Numbered from the stretch's first letter, positions 49,212-57,867 are shown. The stretch is 64,000 nt of DNA from Saccharopolyspora oryzae (GCF_027853915.1 NZ_JAQGLA010000002.1:206338-270337), one strand, 5' to 3'. Notes: generated by a model not told the origin, from the letters alone. Program-made: numbers and translations.

Positions 49212-49519
49212 GGCTCGGCCCGCAGTGCGGGGATGGGGTGGCCGCCGGCGGCGACGATCGCCAGCATGCAGGTCCAGCAGAGCGTGCCCCACTTCGTCCA
49301 GTTGTCCTCGCCGCCGTCGTGGGAGACCACGTGGGGATTCTGGACCCAGGTCAGGTAGGCGATGTGTCCGGCGGCGTGGTCGCAGAGGCCGCAGACGCGG
49401 TCGCCGAGGTTGTTGGGCACGTGGATCACGCGGAGCTGGTCGTCGGCGAGGTCGTCGACGGCGAGGGTCCAGTTGTAGGTCGACAGCTCGACGTAGTCCT
49501 CTGGGTTGCTGGGGTTCAT
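49208..49519 (-). CDS. Early protein with two CxxC pairs
   Basis: 103 residues from ATG 49519. CGLCDHAAGHIAYL and LCWTCMLAIVAAGGH carry two Cys pairs and nearby His, suggesting zinc binding. The N-terminus (YVELSTYNWTLAVDDLADDQ) is β-like. ATGA overlaps with both neighbours. Function unknown. Confidence 0.62.
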   Translation of the reverse strand: MNPSNPEDYVELSTYNWTLAVDDLADDQLRVIHVPNNLGDRVCGLCDHAAGHIAYLTWVQNPHVVSHDGGEDNWTKWGTLCWTCMLAIVAAGGHPIPALRAEP

Positions 49520-49812
49520 GCCGCCCACCTCCCGTGGTGCGCGTCGTGGGTGCGCCATTCGGCGAGGGCGGCGTGCCCGGCGGGAGTCAGGGTGACTCGG
49601 CGGGTGGCTCGTTCGCAGACGGTGCGGGGTTGCTGGGTGGCGATCAGCTGGGTGCGCCACAGCGTCGCCAGGGTGGCCAGCTCGGGCAGCGAGAGCGCCG
49701 CGCCGTTGACCTGCCGGAATCCTTCGATGGGCGAGTCGACGGTGTGGAACACGATGTGGTCCTCTGCGACTTCGCTGAGCGCTGCAAGACGTTCGTCGGT
49801 GAAGGCGATCAT
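49516..49812 (-). CDS. Small winged-helix-like early protein
   Basis: 98 residues from ATG 49812, preceded by GGGAGGG. Layout αα-β: LAALSEVAEDHIVFHTVDSP, LPELATLATLWRTQLIATQQ, then RRVTLTPAGHAALAEWRTHD, whose LTPAGHAAL is the usual wing-to-last-helix pattern of winged HTH proteins. Likely a small regulator. Confidence 0.6.
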   Translation of the reverse strand: MIAFTDERLAALSEVAEDHIVFHTVDSPIEGFRQVNGAALSLPELATLATLWRTQLIATQQPRTVCERATRRVTLTPAGHAALAEWRTHDAHHGRWAA

Positions 49813-49853
49813 GTCGGCCCTCCCCCTTGGGCACGTTGACGTTGGTTGATCTT

Positions 49854-50072
49854 TTACGACGCGCGCCCCAGGCGACGCTGGGGGCGGTCTCCTCGAATCC
49901 AGGCGTCGACATCGTCGCGATGGATGCGCCAGTGGCCTCGACGAACTGGCTGGGAACCCGCTAGCTGGCGGGCTTGCAGGGCCCTGAGCACTGTCTTTGT
50001 TGATCGGGAGGCGTAGGCGGCGACCTGGCTGACGGTCATCCACGGGGAGTGGATGGGGACTTCTTCGGACAT
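49854..50072 (-). CDS. Excisionase-like HTH protein
   Basis: 72 residues. WMTVSQVAAYASRSTKTVLR, ALQARQLAGSQPVRRGHWRI and HRDDVDAWIRGDRP form the classic HTH_17/excisionase fold (VSQVA ... T.....L....L.. R....W.I...D...W). First gene of the leftward early operon and divergent to the repressor, where both xis and cro-like genes are found. It could serve either role. Confidence 0.8.
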   Translation of the reverse strand: MSEEVPIHSPWMTVSQVAAYASRSTKTVLRALQARQLAGSQPVRRGHWRIHRDDVDAWIRGDRPQRRLGRAS

Positions 50073-50401
50073 GCACCAAAGCTAGGTCGGACGCCGTCGA
50101 ACGTCAACGGATCCGTCGAAGTAACGTGGGACATTCACCCAGAAGGTGAAAGTTTGTCCGTTAATGTCCGTCGAGAACCGTCCGCAGCCAGGGTTTCCCC
50201 AGCTAGACGACGCTTACCCAGCACGCAATCGGGACTTTGTACCCTGGCGGACACGTTGAAGAACTCCCCCGATCAAGGGGTAATCCGTTGCCGATCAGGT
50301 CACGGACGTAGCCCGAACAGCGCAATCACCTACGTTGAAGTACGTTGAAGTTCTACGGGTTCCATTGAAGTCCGTCGATGTCTGCGTTAGCGTTACTTGG
50401 C
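50073..50401. promoter_or_regulatory. Immunity control region with repeated CGT(T/C)GAAG motifs
   Basis: No gene in this 329-base gap. TACGTTGAAG is tandemly repeated at 50331-50350. Related words occur near 50094 (CCGTCGAACG), 50113 (CCGTCGAAGT), 50168 (CCGTCGAGAACCG), 50253 (ACGTTGAAGAAC), 50363 (CATTGAAGTCC) and 50372 (CCGTCGATG). It should contain the divergent early and repressor promoters with operators for the repressor. Confidence 0.65.
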
Positions 50402-50947
50402 ATGGCACGCATCAAGCTCGACGACGCAGCAGCGGACCGCCTCGCCCGCGCCGTTCGAGCGCGGCGGGAAGATCTCGGGTGGGGCCCCGTGGAAGTCGAA
50501 CGAAACGGGGGCCCCAACCGCGACCGCATTTGGGCCATCGAGAACAAACGCCAAGGTGCCTACGACAGCAAGGTTCTGGACGCACTGGAAACCGGGCTGT
50601 GGTGGGAACGGGGGTCTTGGCGGGACATCGTCTACAACAAAGCCGAGCGCGGCGTCCCACAGCCCGGGTCAGAAACACCCAGTGCCGCGCCGCGCATAGA
50701 AGAGGGGCCGCACGACACGCCCAGCGTGGGCGGCCCGGAACCGGATTCCAGCGAAGAGCTTGGCTGGTACACCATGCTGTTGGGAGCCTGTCGAGCCTTG
50801 GGTGCCGAAAGATTCATCGAGCTTTCGGCACGGGTGGCCGGCGAGATCCGCTCGCAATCGATCCACCCTTCACGGCAGCAGTCGGACGACGACCCGCCGC
50901 CTACGCAACCACACAACAACACCCCGCTCCACGACCGCGGGGCGTGA
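50402..50947 (+). CDS. Putative immunity repressor
   Basis: 181 residues from ATG 50402. The N-terminal ~65 residues look like a helix-turn-helix domain with an unusual recognition segment (LARAVRARREDLGWGPVEVE, RIWAIENKRQGAYDSKVLDA). Residues ~75-115 are an acidic Pro/Ser linker, ~118-150 helical (WYTMLLGACRALGAERFIEL), and the end is disordered. Position next to integrase, divergence from the early operon and the repeats upstream all fit a repressor. No cleavage Ser/Lys pair is seen, so it is not a LexA-type CI. Confidence 0.68.
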   Translation: MARIKLDDAAADRLARAVRARREDLGWGPVEVERNGGPNRDRIWAIENKRQGAYDSKVLDALETGLWWERGSWRDIVYNKAERGVPQPGSETPSAAPRIEEGPHDTPSVGGPEPDSSEELGWYTMLLGACRALGAERFIELSARVAGEIRSQSIHPSRQQSDDDPPPTQPHNNTPLHDRGA

Positions 50948-50989
50948 CGGTTCGCCGGGAACGTGCCCGGCGGAGGGGGTTACCGGCCC

Positions 50990-51388
50990 ATGAGGACTAC
51001 GAAGTACATCCTCCTGACAGCGGCCATTCTTGTGACTGGCGCATACGCCGCGTCCCTGGTGCTTCTTCCTGGCGAGTTGCCTTCATCAGTACGCGGTTTC
51101 GGCCTAGTCGCGATTGCCCTTACCTGGGTCGGTTTCATGACCGTGAGTATCCAGCAAACCGTCCGGGACACGATCAACCTGCGCATGGAACGGGTCAACG
51201 ACGAGATGCAGGCCCGGATGGATTCGGCCAAGAGCGAAGTCGTCGCCGAGATCGTCGCGCAGTTCCAGAAGGTCGATCTGATCCGCAGCGTCGCCCGTGA
51301 GCTGGGCAAGCAGCAACAGCAGCTGCATACGCAGTCCGACGGTGGCCGCAAGGTGGCCGAGGGCGAGCGCACCGAAAGTTCCGGGTGA
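50990..51388 (+). CDS. Two-helix membrane protein with cytoplasmic coiled coil
   Basis: 132 residues from ATG 50990. Helices YILLTAAILVTGAYAASLVL and FGLVAIALTWVGFMTVSIQQ, then a coiled coil (NLRMERVNDEMQARMDSAKS) and a Gln-rich end. It lies between repressor and integrase, where lysogens express genes, and shares the membrane-plus-coiled-coil plan of the moron at 36125-36745. Possible exclusion protein by position. Confidence 0.62.
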   Translation: MRTTKYILLTAAILVTGAYAASLVLLPGELPSSVRGFGLVAIALTWVGFMTVSIQQTVRDTINLRMERVNDEMQARMDSAKSEVVAEIVAQFQKVDLIRSVARELGKQQQQLHTQSDGGRKVAEGERTESSG

Positions 51389-51394
51389 TCGATT

Positions 51395-52606
51395 ATGGCG
51401 AGCACGGAGAAGCTTCCCAGCGGCAACTGGCGTGGCCTCTACTATGACGCGGAAGGGCGCAAGCGACGTGTCCAGGGAACATTTCCCCGCAAGAAAGACG
51501 CCCTAGACGCCGCGCAGGAGGCCGAGGTCCGGGCGCGGCGGCGGGCGACACTAGCGACGGATGGAGCGCTATCCGCTTCGTTGAAGTGGGGCGACTGGTG
51601 TGACATCTGGTGGCCGACAAGGCAACTGGAAGACAGCACCAAGGAATCCGAGCGCAAGGTGTTCAACAAACACCTCTACCAGCCGTGGGGAGACGTGCCA
51701 CTCAACAGGATCTCAAGGCGCATGATCCAGGATTGGGTGAACGAGCTTCGCCAGACGGTTCAGACACAGGGTTTCCTGCTGCGTGTTTACAGCTTGTTCC
51801 GCACGTCGATCATCGCAGCCGTTGATCGCGGCATCTTGGAAGCCAACCCATGCGTGTCGATTAAGATCCCTCGGCCACCCAAGACTCGTCGTCTCCATCT
51901 CGAAGCTGACCGGTTTTCGACGCTCCTGCAAGCCATGCATACGGAGCGCTATCGCGAGGCTGTCGAGTTCTTGTGGGATACGGGCCTTCGCCCGGGCGAA
52001 CTTGCTGGTCTCCATCGCGACCACGTTGAGGATGGCTGGCTCGTTGTCGCGCAAGTATGGACCGGCAAGGCGATTAAGTCCTACCCGAAGGACGACGATG
52101 TCCGGGAGATCCCGTTGACAGCACGCGCGCAGGAGCTGCTTGTGAAATGGGAACGTGAGACGCCCACAGGCTCAGGTTGCTGCTTGCCACATTTGGCCGG
52201 GAAAGCCTGCCGATCAGACCTTGCCTTCCGGCAACCAAACGGGAATGTTCTGGACTTGAACAACTTCTACCACGTCGTACATCGCGGGGCCGTGCGCGCG
52301 AAGTTGCCGTCAGGGGTCTCGCCATATACCTTCCGCCACTCCTACGGCACCCGTCTCGCCGATGCTGGCGTCGACGCTTTCGAGCTTTCGCGGTTGCTTG
52401 GACACAGCAAGCTTGAGCAGAGCCTGACCTATGTGCACAGATCGGAAGCAGCCCGTAGCCGAGTGCTAGCCGCTCTTGGGGATGAAGAGATGGGCAAGCT
52501 ACACATCGTGGGACGCGATCTTCCGCGTGGGACGCAGCGTGGGACGCAGCGTCGTACCTCCGTGTCCGACCATGACCAGTCTGAATCTCGAAAAAAGGAG
52601 GTATAG
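51395..52606 (+). CDS. Tyrosine-family integrase
   Basis: 403 residues. N-terminal arm-binding part (GLYYDAEGRKRRVQGTFPRK), SAM-like core-binding domain (WGDVPLNRISRRMIQDWVNE), and catalytic domain. Arg199 in DTGLRPGELAGL, a β-hairpin Lys in SYPKDDDVREIPL, Arg314 and His315 in SPYTFRHSYGTRL, His337 in LLGHSKLEQ and Tyr346 in LTYVHRS. The first His of the usual HxxR box is Tyr311 here. The Gln/Arg/Ser-rich tail is variable. Recombines at the 23-bp core 73 bases downstream. Confidence 0.95.
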   Translation: MASTEKLPSGNWRGLYYDAEGRKRRVQGTFPRKKDALDAAQEAEVRARRRATLATDGALSASLKWGDWCDIWWPTRQLEDSTKESERKVFNKHLYQPWGDVPLNRISRRMIQDWVNELRQTVQTQGFLLRVYSLFRTSIIAAVDRGILEANPCVSIKIPRPPKTRRLHLEADRFSTLLQAMHTERYREAVEFLWDTGLRPGELAGLHRDHVEDGWLVVAQVWTGKAIKSYPKDDDVREIPLTARAQELLVKWERETPTGSGCCLPHLAGKACRSDLAFRQPNGNVLDLNNFYHVVHRGAVRAKLPSGVSPYTFRHSYGTRLADAGVDAFELSRLLGHSKLEQSLTYVHRSEAARSRVLAALGDEEMGKLHIVGRDLPRGTQRGTQRRTSVSDHDQSESRKKEV

Positions 52607-52663
52607 CAAGGACAACAGCCTGTACTGACCAATCAGTTCGTATCATGTCCGATCACGAAATTC

Positions 52664-52680
52664 GCAGGTCAACGACCTGC
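52664..52680. repeat. Inverted repeat touching attR
   Basis: GCAGGTC (52664-52670), AAC, GACCTGC (52674-52680). It ends on the first base of the attR core and is phage-derived. It may be a core- or arm-type binding site for integrase. Confidence 0.55.
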
Positions 52681-52794
52681 CAGGATCACCTCGTAATCCC
52701 GGACGCCTTCGGACAGCGCTGCGACCAGCGCGTCGTGGAACCGTTGCAGTCCGAGCTCCTCGTTGAAGCACGGCACCACCATCGACAGGTACAT
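52669..52794 (-). pseudogene. 5' fragment of the split glycosyltransferase
   Basis: From ATG 52794: MYLSMVVPCFNEELGLQRFH, then ALSEGVRDYEVIL to the end of the host sequence at 52680. Phage bases add AGR and a stop (TGA 52671-52669). It carries the nucleotide-sugar-binding first strand of a GT-A fold that the 3' fragment lacks. The ~41-residue product cannot be active. The native promoter stays with this fragment and now reads into the prophage right end, against integrase. Confidence 0.88.
52680..52702. other. attR core, 23-bp direct repeat
   Basis: Identical to 2409-2431. Left of it is phage DNA; right of it is the 5' part of the glycosyltransferase gene. Excision would leave one copy and restore that gene. 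Confidence 0.93.
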
Positions 52795-52982
52795 GGCAGG
52801 TCTCATCCGTCTCGGCGGCCCCGGTCGAACACCGGAAGCCGCTGCGGTCCTTGAAGATTCGCCTCGAAGGTAGGTTCGGCGCCGGACCGCACCCCCGCCC
52901 GACACACCGACGAATAATCCGTCCGCGTGGCAGATCGGAACCTGCTCGCACCGCAGCGGTCCGCGAATGGCAGGCTGGATCC

Positions 52983-55061
52983 ATGTCGTCCGCGTCATTC
53001 CCCCGCCGCAGCGCCCGGACTCAGGGCTTCACCCTCGGCGCTCCCCGGAACTTCACCGCCACCGGCGATGGTGCGACGGTGCTGTTCCTCCGCTCGGCCA
53101 GCGGCACCGATCCCCGCAACTCCCTGTGGGCGCTGGACACCGCGACCGGTCAGGAGCGAGTGCTGGCCGATCCGGCGGCGCTGCAGGAGAACGACGAAGT
53201 CACCCCCGAGGAGCAGGCCCGCCGCGAACGCGCGCGGGAACGCGCGGGCGGCATCACCGGCTACGCGGCCGACCGCGAGGGGAGCTCGGTCGTCTTCATG
53301 TTGTCCGGTCGGCTCTTCCACACCGCCGTCGCGACGGGCGAGACCCGCGAGCTCCCGGTGCGCCGGCCCGTCGCCGACCCCCGCCTGGACCCCGACGGCC
53401 GACGCGTGTCCTACGTGTCCGGTGGTGCGCTGCGCGTGATCGATGTGGACGGTTCCGGTGACCGCGCGCTGGTCGAACCCGACGGCGCGAACATCACCTG
53501 GGGCGCAGCGGAATTCATCGCCGCCGAGGAGATGGGCCGCTTCCGCGGCTACTGGTGGGCGCCCGACGGCTCGCGGCTGCTGGCGGCCCGGGTGGACGAA
53601 TCCCCGGTGCGGAACTGGTATCTCGGCGACCCGAACGACCCGGCGCGCGAGCCGACCCCGATGCGCTACCCGGCGGCCGGGACCGCGAACGCCGAGGTGT
53701 CCCTGGCGCTGGTCGACCTCGACGGCGACCGCGTCCCGGTCGAGTGGGACCGCGAGGCGTTCCCGTACCTGGTCACCGCGCACTGGTCGCAGCACGGCAG
53801 CCCGCTGATCGCCGTGCAGACCCGCGACCAGCGCACCCAGCTGGTCCTCTCGGTCGACCCGAGCACCGGCCGCACCACCGAGGTGCACCGAGACACCGAC
53901 CCGCACTGGGTGGAGATCAAGCCGGGCTGGCCCGCCTGGACCCCGGACGGACGCCTGGTGCGCATCAGCGCCGAGGAGGGCGCGTACCGGCTCGTCGTCG
54001 GCGACCGGCCGTGGACGTCGGCACCGCTGCAGGTTCGCAGCATCGTGGACATCGCCGACGACGGCATCGTGGTCTCCGCCTCCGAGCAGGACCCGACGCA
54101 GGTGCACCTCTACCGGGTCACCCAAGCCGGCGCCGAAGCGCTGACCACCGAGCCCGGCGTGCACGTCGGCACCCGCTCCGGCGAGGTGCTGGTGGTCGCC
54201 AGCTCCACGCTCGGCGAGGCGGGCACCCGCGTGCGCGTGCGGCGCAACGGCCAGGAGATCGCCGAGATCGCCAGCCGCGCCGAGGCCCACGGCATGGACC
54301 TCAACGTCGAGCTGCTGCGCCTCGGCGACCGCGAGCTGTGCAGCGCGCTGCTGCTGCCCAACGGCTACCAGCCCTCGGACGGTCCGCTGCCGGTGCTGCT
54401 GGACCCCTACGGCGGCCCGCACTCGCAGCGGGTGCTGTCCCGCCAGCAGGGCTTCCTGACCTCGCAGTGGTTCGCCGACCAGGGCTTCGCGGTGCTGGTC
54501 ACCGACGGCCGGGGCATGGCCGGTCGCGGACCGGACTGGGACCGCGCCATCGCCGGTGACCTGGCCAACCCGCCGCTGCAGGACCAGGTCGACGCGCTGC
54601 ACGCGGCGGCCGAGCAGCACCCGGAGCTGGACCTCGACCGGGTGGCCATCCGCGGCTGGTCGTTCGGCGGCTACCTCTCGGCCCTGGCCGTGCTGCGCCG
54701 CCCGGACGTCTTCCACGCCGCGGTGGTCGGCGCCGGAGTGGTCGACTGGCGCCTGTACGACACCCACTACACCGAGCGCTACCTCGGCGACCCGAACGAA
54801 GCACCGGAGGTCTACGAGGCGAACTCGCTGCTCGCCGACGCCCCGAAGCTGGACCGCCCGATGCTGATCGTGCACGGCACGGTGGACGACAACGTGGTCC
54901 TGGCCCACGCCCTGCGCCTGTCTGCGGCCCTCACCGCAGCGGCCCGACCGCACACGGTCCTGCCGCTGCCGGGCGTCAGCCACATGCCCACCGACGAGAC
55001 GACCAGCGAGAACCTCCTGCTCCTGCAGGTCGACTTCCTCCGCAAGTCGCTCGCGCGCTAA
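52983..55061 (+). CDS. S9 family prolyl oligopeptidase / dipeptidyl peptidase
   Basis: 692 residues. The N-terminal ~430 residues are a β-propeller of the DPP IV type (WGAAEFIAAEEMGRFRGYWW, DESPVRNWYLGDPNDPAREP). The C-terminal α/β-hydrolase has the catalytic Ser560 in RGWSFGGYLS, Asp in HGTVDDNV and His in PGVSHMPTDE. LLDPYGGPHSQRV and DGRGMAGRGPDWDRAI are also typical. No signal peptide, so probably cytoplasmic peptide turnover. Divergent to the glycosyltransferase 5' end. Confidence 0.92.
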   Translation: MSSASFPRRSARTQGFTLGAPRNFTATGDGATVLFLRSASGTDPRNSLWALDTATGQERVLADPAALQENDEVTPEEQARRERARERAGGITGYAADREGSSVVFMLSGRLFHTAVATGETRELPVRRPVADPRLDPDGRRVSYVSGGALRVIDVDGSGDRALVEPDGANITWGAAEFIAAEEMGRFRGYWWAPDGSRLLAARVDESPVRNWYLGDPNDPAREPTPMRYPAAGTANAEVSLALVDLDGDRVPVEWDREAFPYLVTAHWSQHGSPLIAVQTRDQRTQLVLSVDPSTGRTTEVHRDTDPHWVEIKPGWPAWTPDGRLVRISAEEGAYRLVVGDRPWTSAPLQVRSIVDIADDGIVVSASEQDPTQVHLYRVTQAGAEALTTEPGVHVGTRSGEVLVVASSTLGEAGTRVRVRRNGQEIAEIASRAEAHGMDLNVELLRLGDRELCSALLLPNGYQPSDGPLPVLLDPYGGPHSQRVLSRQQGFLTSQWFADQGFAVLVTDGRGMAGRGPDWDRAIAGDLANPPLQDQVDALHAAAEQHPELDLDRVAIRGWSFGGYLSALAVLRRPDVFHAAVVGAGVVDWRLYDTHYTERYLGDPNEAPEVYEANSLLADAPKLDRPMLIVHGTVDDNVVLAHALRLSAALTAAARPHTVLPLPGVSHMPTDETTSENLLLLQVDFLRKSLAR

Positions 55062-55065
55062 TGCG

Positions 55066-55111
55066 GTCGTGAGTGCGCAGGTGCGCTCGAGCCCGGCTGC
55101 GCACTCACGAC
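55066..55111. terminator. 15-bp inverted repeat between convergent host genes
   Basis: GTCGTGAGTGCGCAG (55066-55080) pairs with CTGCGCACTCACGAC (55097-55111). It starts five bases past the peptidase stop and ends five bases before the reductase stop, so it terminates both. Confidence 0.88.
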
Positions 55112-55115
55112 GTCG

Positions 55116-55949
55116 TCAGAGGATTTCCAGCGGGACCGGGTGCTCCGGCGCCGGGAAGGCCGCGTCGAGCTCGGCCAGGTCCTCGGCGGTCAGCTCGATG
55201 TCCAGCGCCGCCCGGTTCTGGTCGACGTGCTCCGGGGTGGCGGCCTTCGGGATCGCGCAGACCCCGTCCTGCGCCAGCACCCAGGCGATCGCGATCTGCG
55301 CCGGCGTCGCCGCGTGGCGTTCGGCGACCCGGTTCAGCACCGGTTCGCCGAGCAGGCGGCCCTGCTCGATCGGCGAGTACGCCATCACCGGCAGCCGCTG
55401 CTCCCGGCACCACGGCAGCAGGTCCACCTCGATGCCGCGCCGGGTCAGGTTGTAGAGCACCTGGTTGGTCGCCGACTGCCTGCCGAGGTCGCTGGCGAAC
55501 AGCTCGACGACGTCCTCCGCGTCGAAGTTGCTCACGCCGAAGCGCTTGATCTTGCCGTCGGCCCGCAGCTGCTCGAACGCGTCCAGCGTCTCGGCCAGCG
55601 GCGTGCTGCCGCGCCAGTGCAGCAGGTAGAGGTCGAGGTGATCGGTACCGAGCCGCCGCAGGCTCCGCTCGCAGGCCTCGATGGCGCCGCGACGGCTCGC
55701 GTTGTGCGGGTAGACCTTGCTGACCAGGAAGACCTCGTCCCGGCGCCCCGAGATCGCAGCACCGACGACCTCTTCAGCACCGCCGCCGCCGTACATCTCG
55801 GCGGTGTCGATCAGCCCGAGTCCCAGATCCATCCCGCGTCGCAGCGCAGCCACCTCGGCCGCCTTCTGCCCGCGCCGCTCCCCCATGCCCCAAGTGCCCT
55901 GCCCGAGCACCGGCAGTTCCGCTCCGCCGGGCAATTGGATACCACGCAT
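55116..55949 (-). CDS. Aldo/keto reductase
   Basis: 277 residues from ATG 55949 (MRGIQLPGG). Catalytic tetrad: Asp/Tyr in LIDTAEMYGGG, Lys in VSKVYPHNAS and His in LYLLHWRG. Then FGVSNFDAEDV, NQVLYNLTRRG, AYSPIEQG and IPKAATPEHV, all family signatures for NADPH binding. Substrate unknown. Single gene with its own terminator. Confidence 0.93.
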   Translation of the reverse strand: MRGIQLPGGAELPVLGQGTWGMGERRGQKAAEVAALRRGMDLGLGLIDTAEMYGGGGAEEVVGAAISGRRDEVFLVSKVYPHNASRRGAIEACERSLRRLGTDHLDLYLLHWRGSTPLAETLDAFEQLRADGKIKRFGVSNFDAEDVVELFASDLGRQSATNQVLYNLTRRGIEVDLLPWCREQRLPVMAYSPIEQGRLLGEPVLNRVAERHAATPAQIAIAWVLAQDGVCAIPKAATPEHVDQNRAALDIELTAEDLAELDAAFPAPEHPVPLEIL

Positions 55950-56036
55950 GCACGCTCCCAAGTTCGGAGTTCATCGCTGCCGGGCGTGCGGCCAGCATAC
56001 GGTTCGGGACTGGCACGGGCTCAGCCCCGCTCCGGT

Positions 56037-57113
56037 TCAGCGCTGCTTCGGCAGGACCGCGGTCAACCGGAACCCACCGTCGTCGGACGGCCGGGCGTCG
56101 AGCTGGCCACCGGCCATCCGCACCCGCTCCGACAACCCGGCCAGCCCCGAACCACCGCTGCCCACGTCGACGGTGCGCCCGCGCGGCGCGCTGTTGGTGA
56201 CGACGATGTGCAGCGCGCCCGCTCGGCTCTCCAGATCCACCGTGATCACCGAGCCCGGCGCGTGCTTGGAGGCGTTGGTCAGTGCTTCCTGCACGACCCG
56301 GTAAGCGGCCCGCTCCACCGCGGGCGGCACATCGGGATCGCTCACCTCGCGCGCCAGCTCCACTTCCACCCCGGCAGCGCGGGCGTGCCCGACCAGCTCC
56401 GGAATGGTGTCCAACCGAGCCCGACCGGTGCTGCCCAACCCGAGCGTCGCGCGCATCTCGTCCAGCGCCTGCTTCGCCAACCCGCGCAACCGACTCGCCG
56501 TCTCCTGCGCGGCGGGATCCGCGGTGGTCGCGCTGAGCGCAGCCGACTCGACCGCGATCAAGGTGACGTGGTGCCCGACGGCGTCGTGGATCTCCCGAGC
56601 GATGCGCGACCGCTCGTCGGCACGCGCGGTCTCCGCCTTCGCCTCCAGCTCCGCCGCAGTGGCCTCCTCCAACCGCCGCAGGCTCTCCGCCAGCTGCTGC
56701 CGCAGCGACACCAGCGCGCCCAGTGCGACCGGTGCACCAGCCGCCAGCAGCACGTACGCCAAGGTCAGCACCACCGAGCCCGCAGTCAGCGACTGCAGGA
56801 TCAGCACCGGCGCGACCGACACGCCGGCTGCCAGCAGCACCCAGGCGATCAGCGACCTGGCCTGCGGCTGGGCCCGGCCGAGCGCGAACAGGGCCACGAT
56901 CGTCGCGGGCCAACCGAGACCACCCGCCAACGCGGGCATGCACAGCAGCACCGCGACGCGCGGCCACCGCTTCCGCAACGGCAGCAGGAACGCCGCGACC
57001 ACCCCGGACACCACCGCGTAGCCGAACGGGTCCGGCGTCGCCAGCACCGCGGCGGCCGGGATCGCGACGGCCAGCGCCTCAAGGACGAGAACACGCCACC
57101 GCACAGCGCTCAC
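56037..57113 (-). CDS. Sensor histidine kinase, NarL/DesK type
   Basis: 358 residues. About six membrane helices in the first 135 residues and almost no extracellular loop, suggesting it senses the membrane itself. HisKA_3 dimerisation box SRIAREIHDAVGHHVTLIAV with the phospho-His, N box VVQEALTNASKHAPG and G box GSGGSGLAGLSERV. Start overlaps the response regulator stop (ATGA-type), so both are co-translated. Confidence 0.92.
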   Translation of the reverse strand: MSAVRWRVLVLEALAVAIPAAAVLATPDPFGYAVVSGVVAAFLLPLRKRWPRVAVLLCMPALAGGLGWPATIVALFALGRAQPQARSLIAWVLLAAGVSVAPVLILQSLTAGSVVLTLAYVLLAAGAPVALGALVSLRQQLAESLRRLEEATAAELEAKAETARADERSRIAREIHDAVGHHVTLIAVESAALSATTADPAAQETASRLRGLAKQALDEMRATLGLGSTGRARLDTIPELVGHARAAGVEVELAREVSDPDVPPAVERAAYRVVQEALTNASKHAPGSVITVDLESRAGALHIVVTNSAPRGRTVDVGSGGSGLAGLSERVRMAGGQLDARPSDDGGFRLTAVLPKQR

Positions 57114-57787
57114 CAGTGGTTGCCCACGTCCGCGACGCGCTGGGCGATCAGCGCGGCCTGCACGCGGTTCTGCGCGCCGAGCTTGCTCAGCACGGTCGAC
57201 ACGTAGCTCTTCACGGTGGCTTCGGTCAGCCCGAGCCGCAGCCCGATGTCGGCGTTGGAACGCCCGTCGGCCAGCAGCTCCAGAACCTGCCGCTCCCGAG
57301 CGGACAGGCCACGCACCAGCTGGATCTCGCGCGAGTTGCCGGTCGTGCCGCGCAACCGGGGCAGCAGCCGCGCGGTGATCCGCGGATCCAGCACCGCGCC
57401 ACCGGCCGCCAGGTCGTGCACCGCCCGGACCAGCATCGCCGGGTCGGCGTCCTTGAGCAGGAACCCGCTGGCGCCGTGCCGCAGCGCGTCGGACACGTAG
57501 TCGTCCAGGTCGAACGTGGTCAGCACCGCCGCCGCCGGCGGGTCCGGCAGCGCCACCAGATCGCGCAGCGCGGACAGCCCGTCCTTGCCGGGCATCTGCA
57601 CGTCGATCAGCGCCACGTCCACGCGATGGCTGCGCACCGCAGCGAGCAGCTCGTTCCCGTCGCCGGCCTCGGCGACCACACGGATCGTGCCGCTGCTCTC
57701 CAGCAGCAGGCGCAAGCCGCGACGAAGCATCGACTCGTCGTCGGCCAGCACCACCCGGACCGGTTCCCCGCGGTCGTCCGCCTGCAC
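57110..57787 (-). CDS. LuxR/NarL-family response regulator
   Basis: 225 residues from GTG 57787, preceded by GGGGAGG. Receiver: VVLADDESMLRRGLRLLLES (acidic pocket), VDVALIDVQMPGKDG (phospho-Asp), VLTTFDLDDYVSDALRHGAS and FLLKDADP. Effector HTH: LSARERQVLELLADGRSNAD, LGLTEATVKSYVSTVLSKLG. Works with the adjacent kinase. Targets unknown. Confidence 0.93.
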   Translation of the reverse strand: MQADDRGEPVRVVLADDESMLRRGLRLLLESSGTIRVVAEAGDGNELLAAVRSHRVDVALIDVQMPGKDGLSALRDLVALPDPPAAAVLTTFDLDDYVSDALRHGASGFLLKDADPAMLVRAVHDLAAGGAVLDPRITARLLPRLRGTTGNSREIQLVRGLSARERQVLELLADGRSNADIGLRLGLTEATVKSYVSTVLSKLGAQNRVQAALIAQRVADVGNHW

Positions 57788-57836
57788 CTCTCGGCCACCT
57801 CCCCTAGCTCCGAAAGGGTTGGTCAGCAGACTAGCG

Positions 57837-57867
57837 GGGTGGTGCGCACGCAGCGCGCACACCACCC
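57837..57867. terminator. Hairpin after der
   Basis: GGGTGGTGCGC (57837-57847) pairs with GCGCACACCACCC (57855-57867) with a two-base bulge. It lies 35 bases past the der stop and before the response regulator promoter. Confidence 0.55.

Larger units (their letters stand above)
2432..52679. mobile_element. Temperate siphovirus prophage integrated in a glycosyltransferase gene
   Basis: About 50.2 kb lie between the two repeat copies. The element carries integrase, a putative repressor, an excisionase-like gene, replication genes, terminase, portal, prohead protease, HK97-type capsid, tail tube, frameshifted tail chaperone, a 1754-residue tape measure, tail tip, fibres, endolysin and holin, with no obvious inactivating stop in these genes. 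All lytic genes run leftward, while lysogeny genes and cargo run rightward. The tail gene set without a contractile sheath indicates a siphovirus. It looks inducible, but this is inferred from gene content only. Confidence 0.95.

Noticed and set aside
52851..52982. Longer N-terminus for the S9 peptidase
   Set aside because: The extra residues are Arg/Pro-rich and lie in the divergent promoter region. ATG 52983 gives the usual family start.
53000..54983. 662-residue minus-strand frame opposite the S9 peptidase
   Set aside because: Antisense shadow of a well-supported hydrolase with intact catalytic triad.
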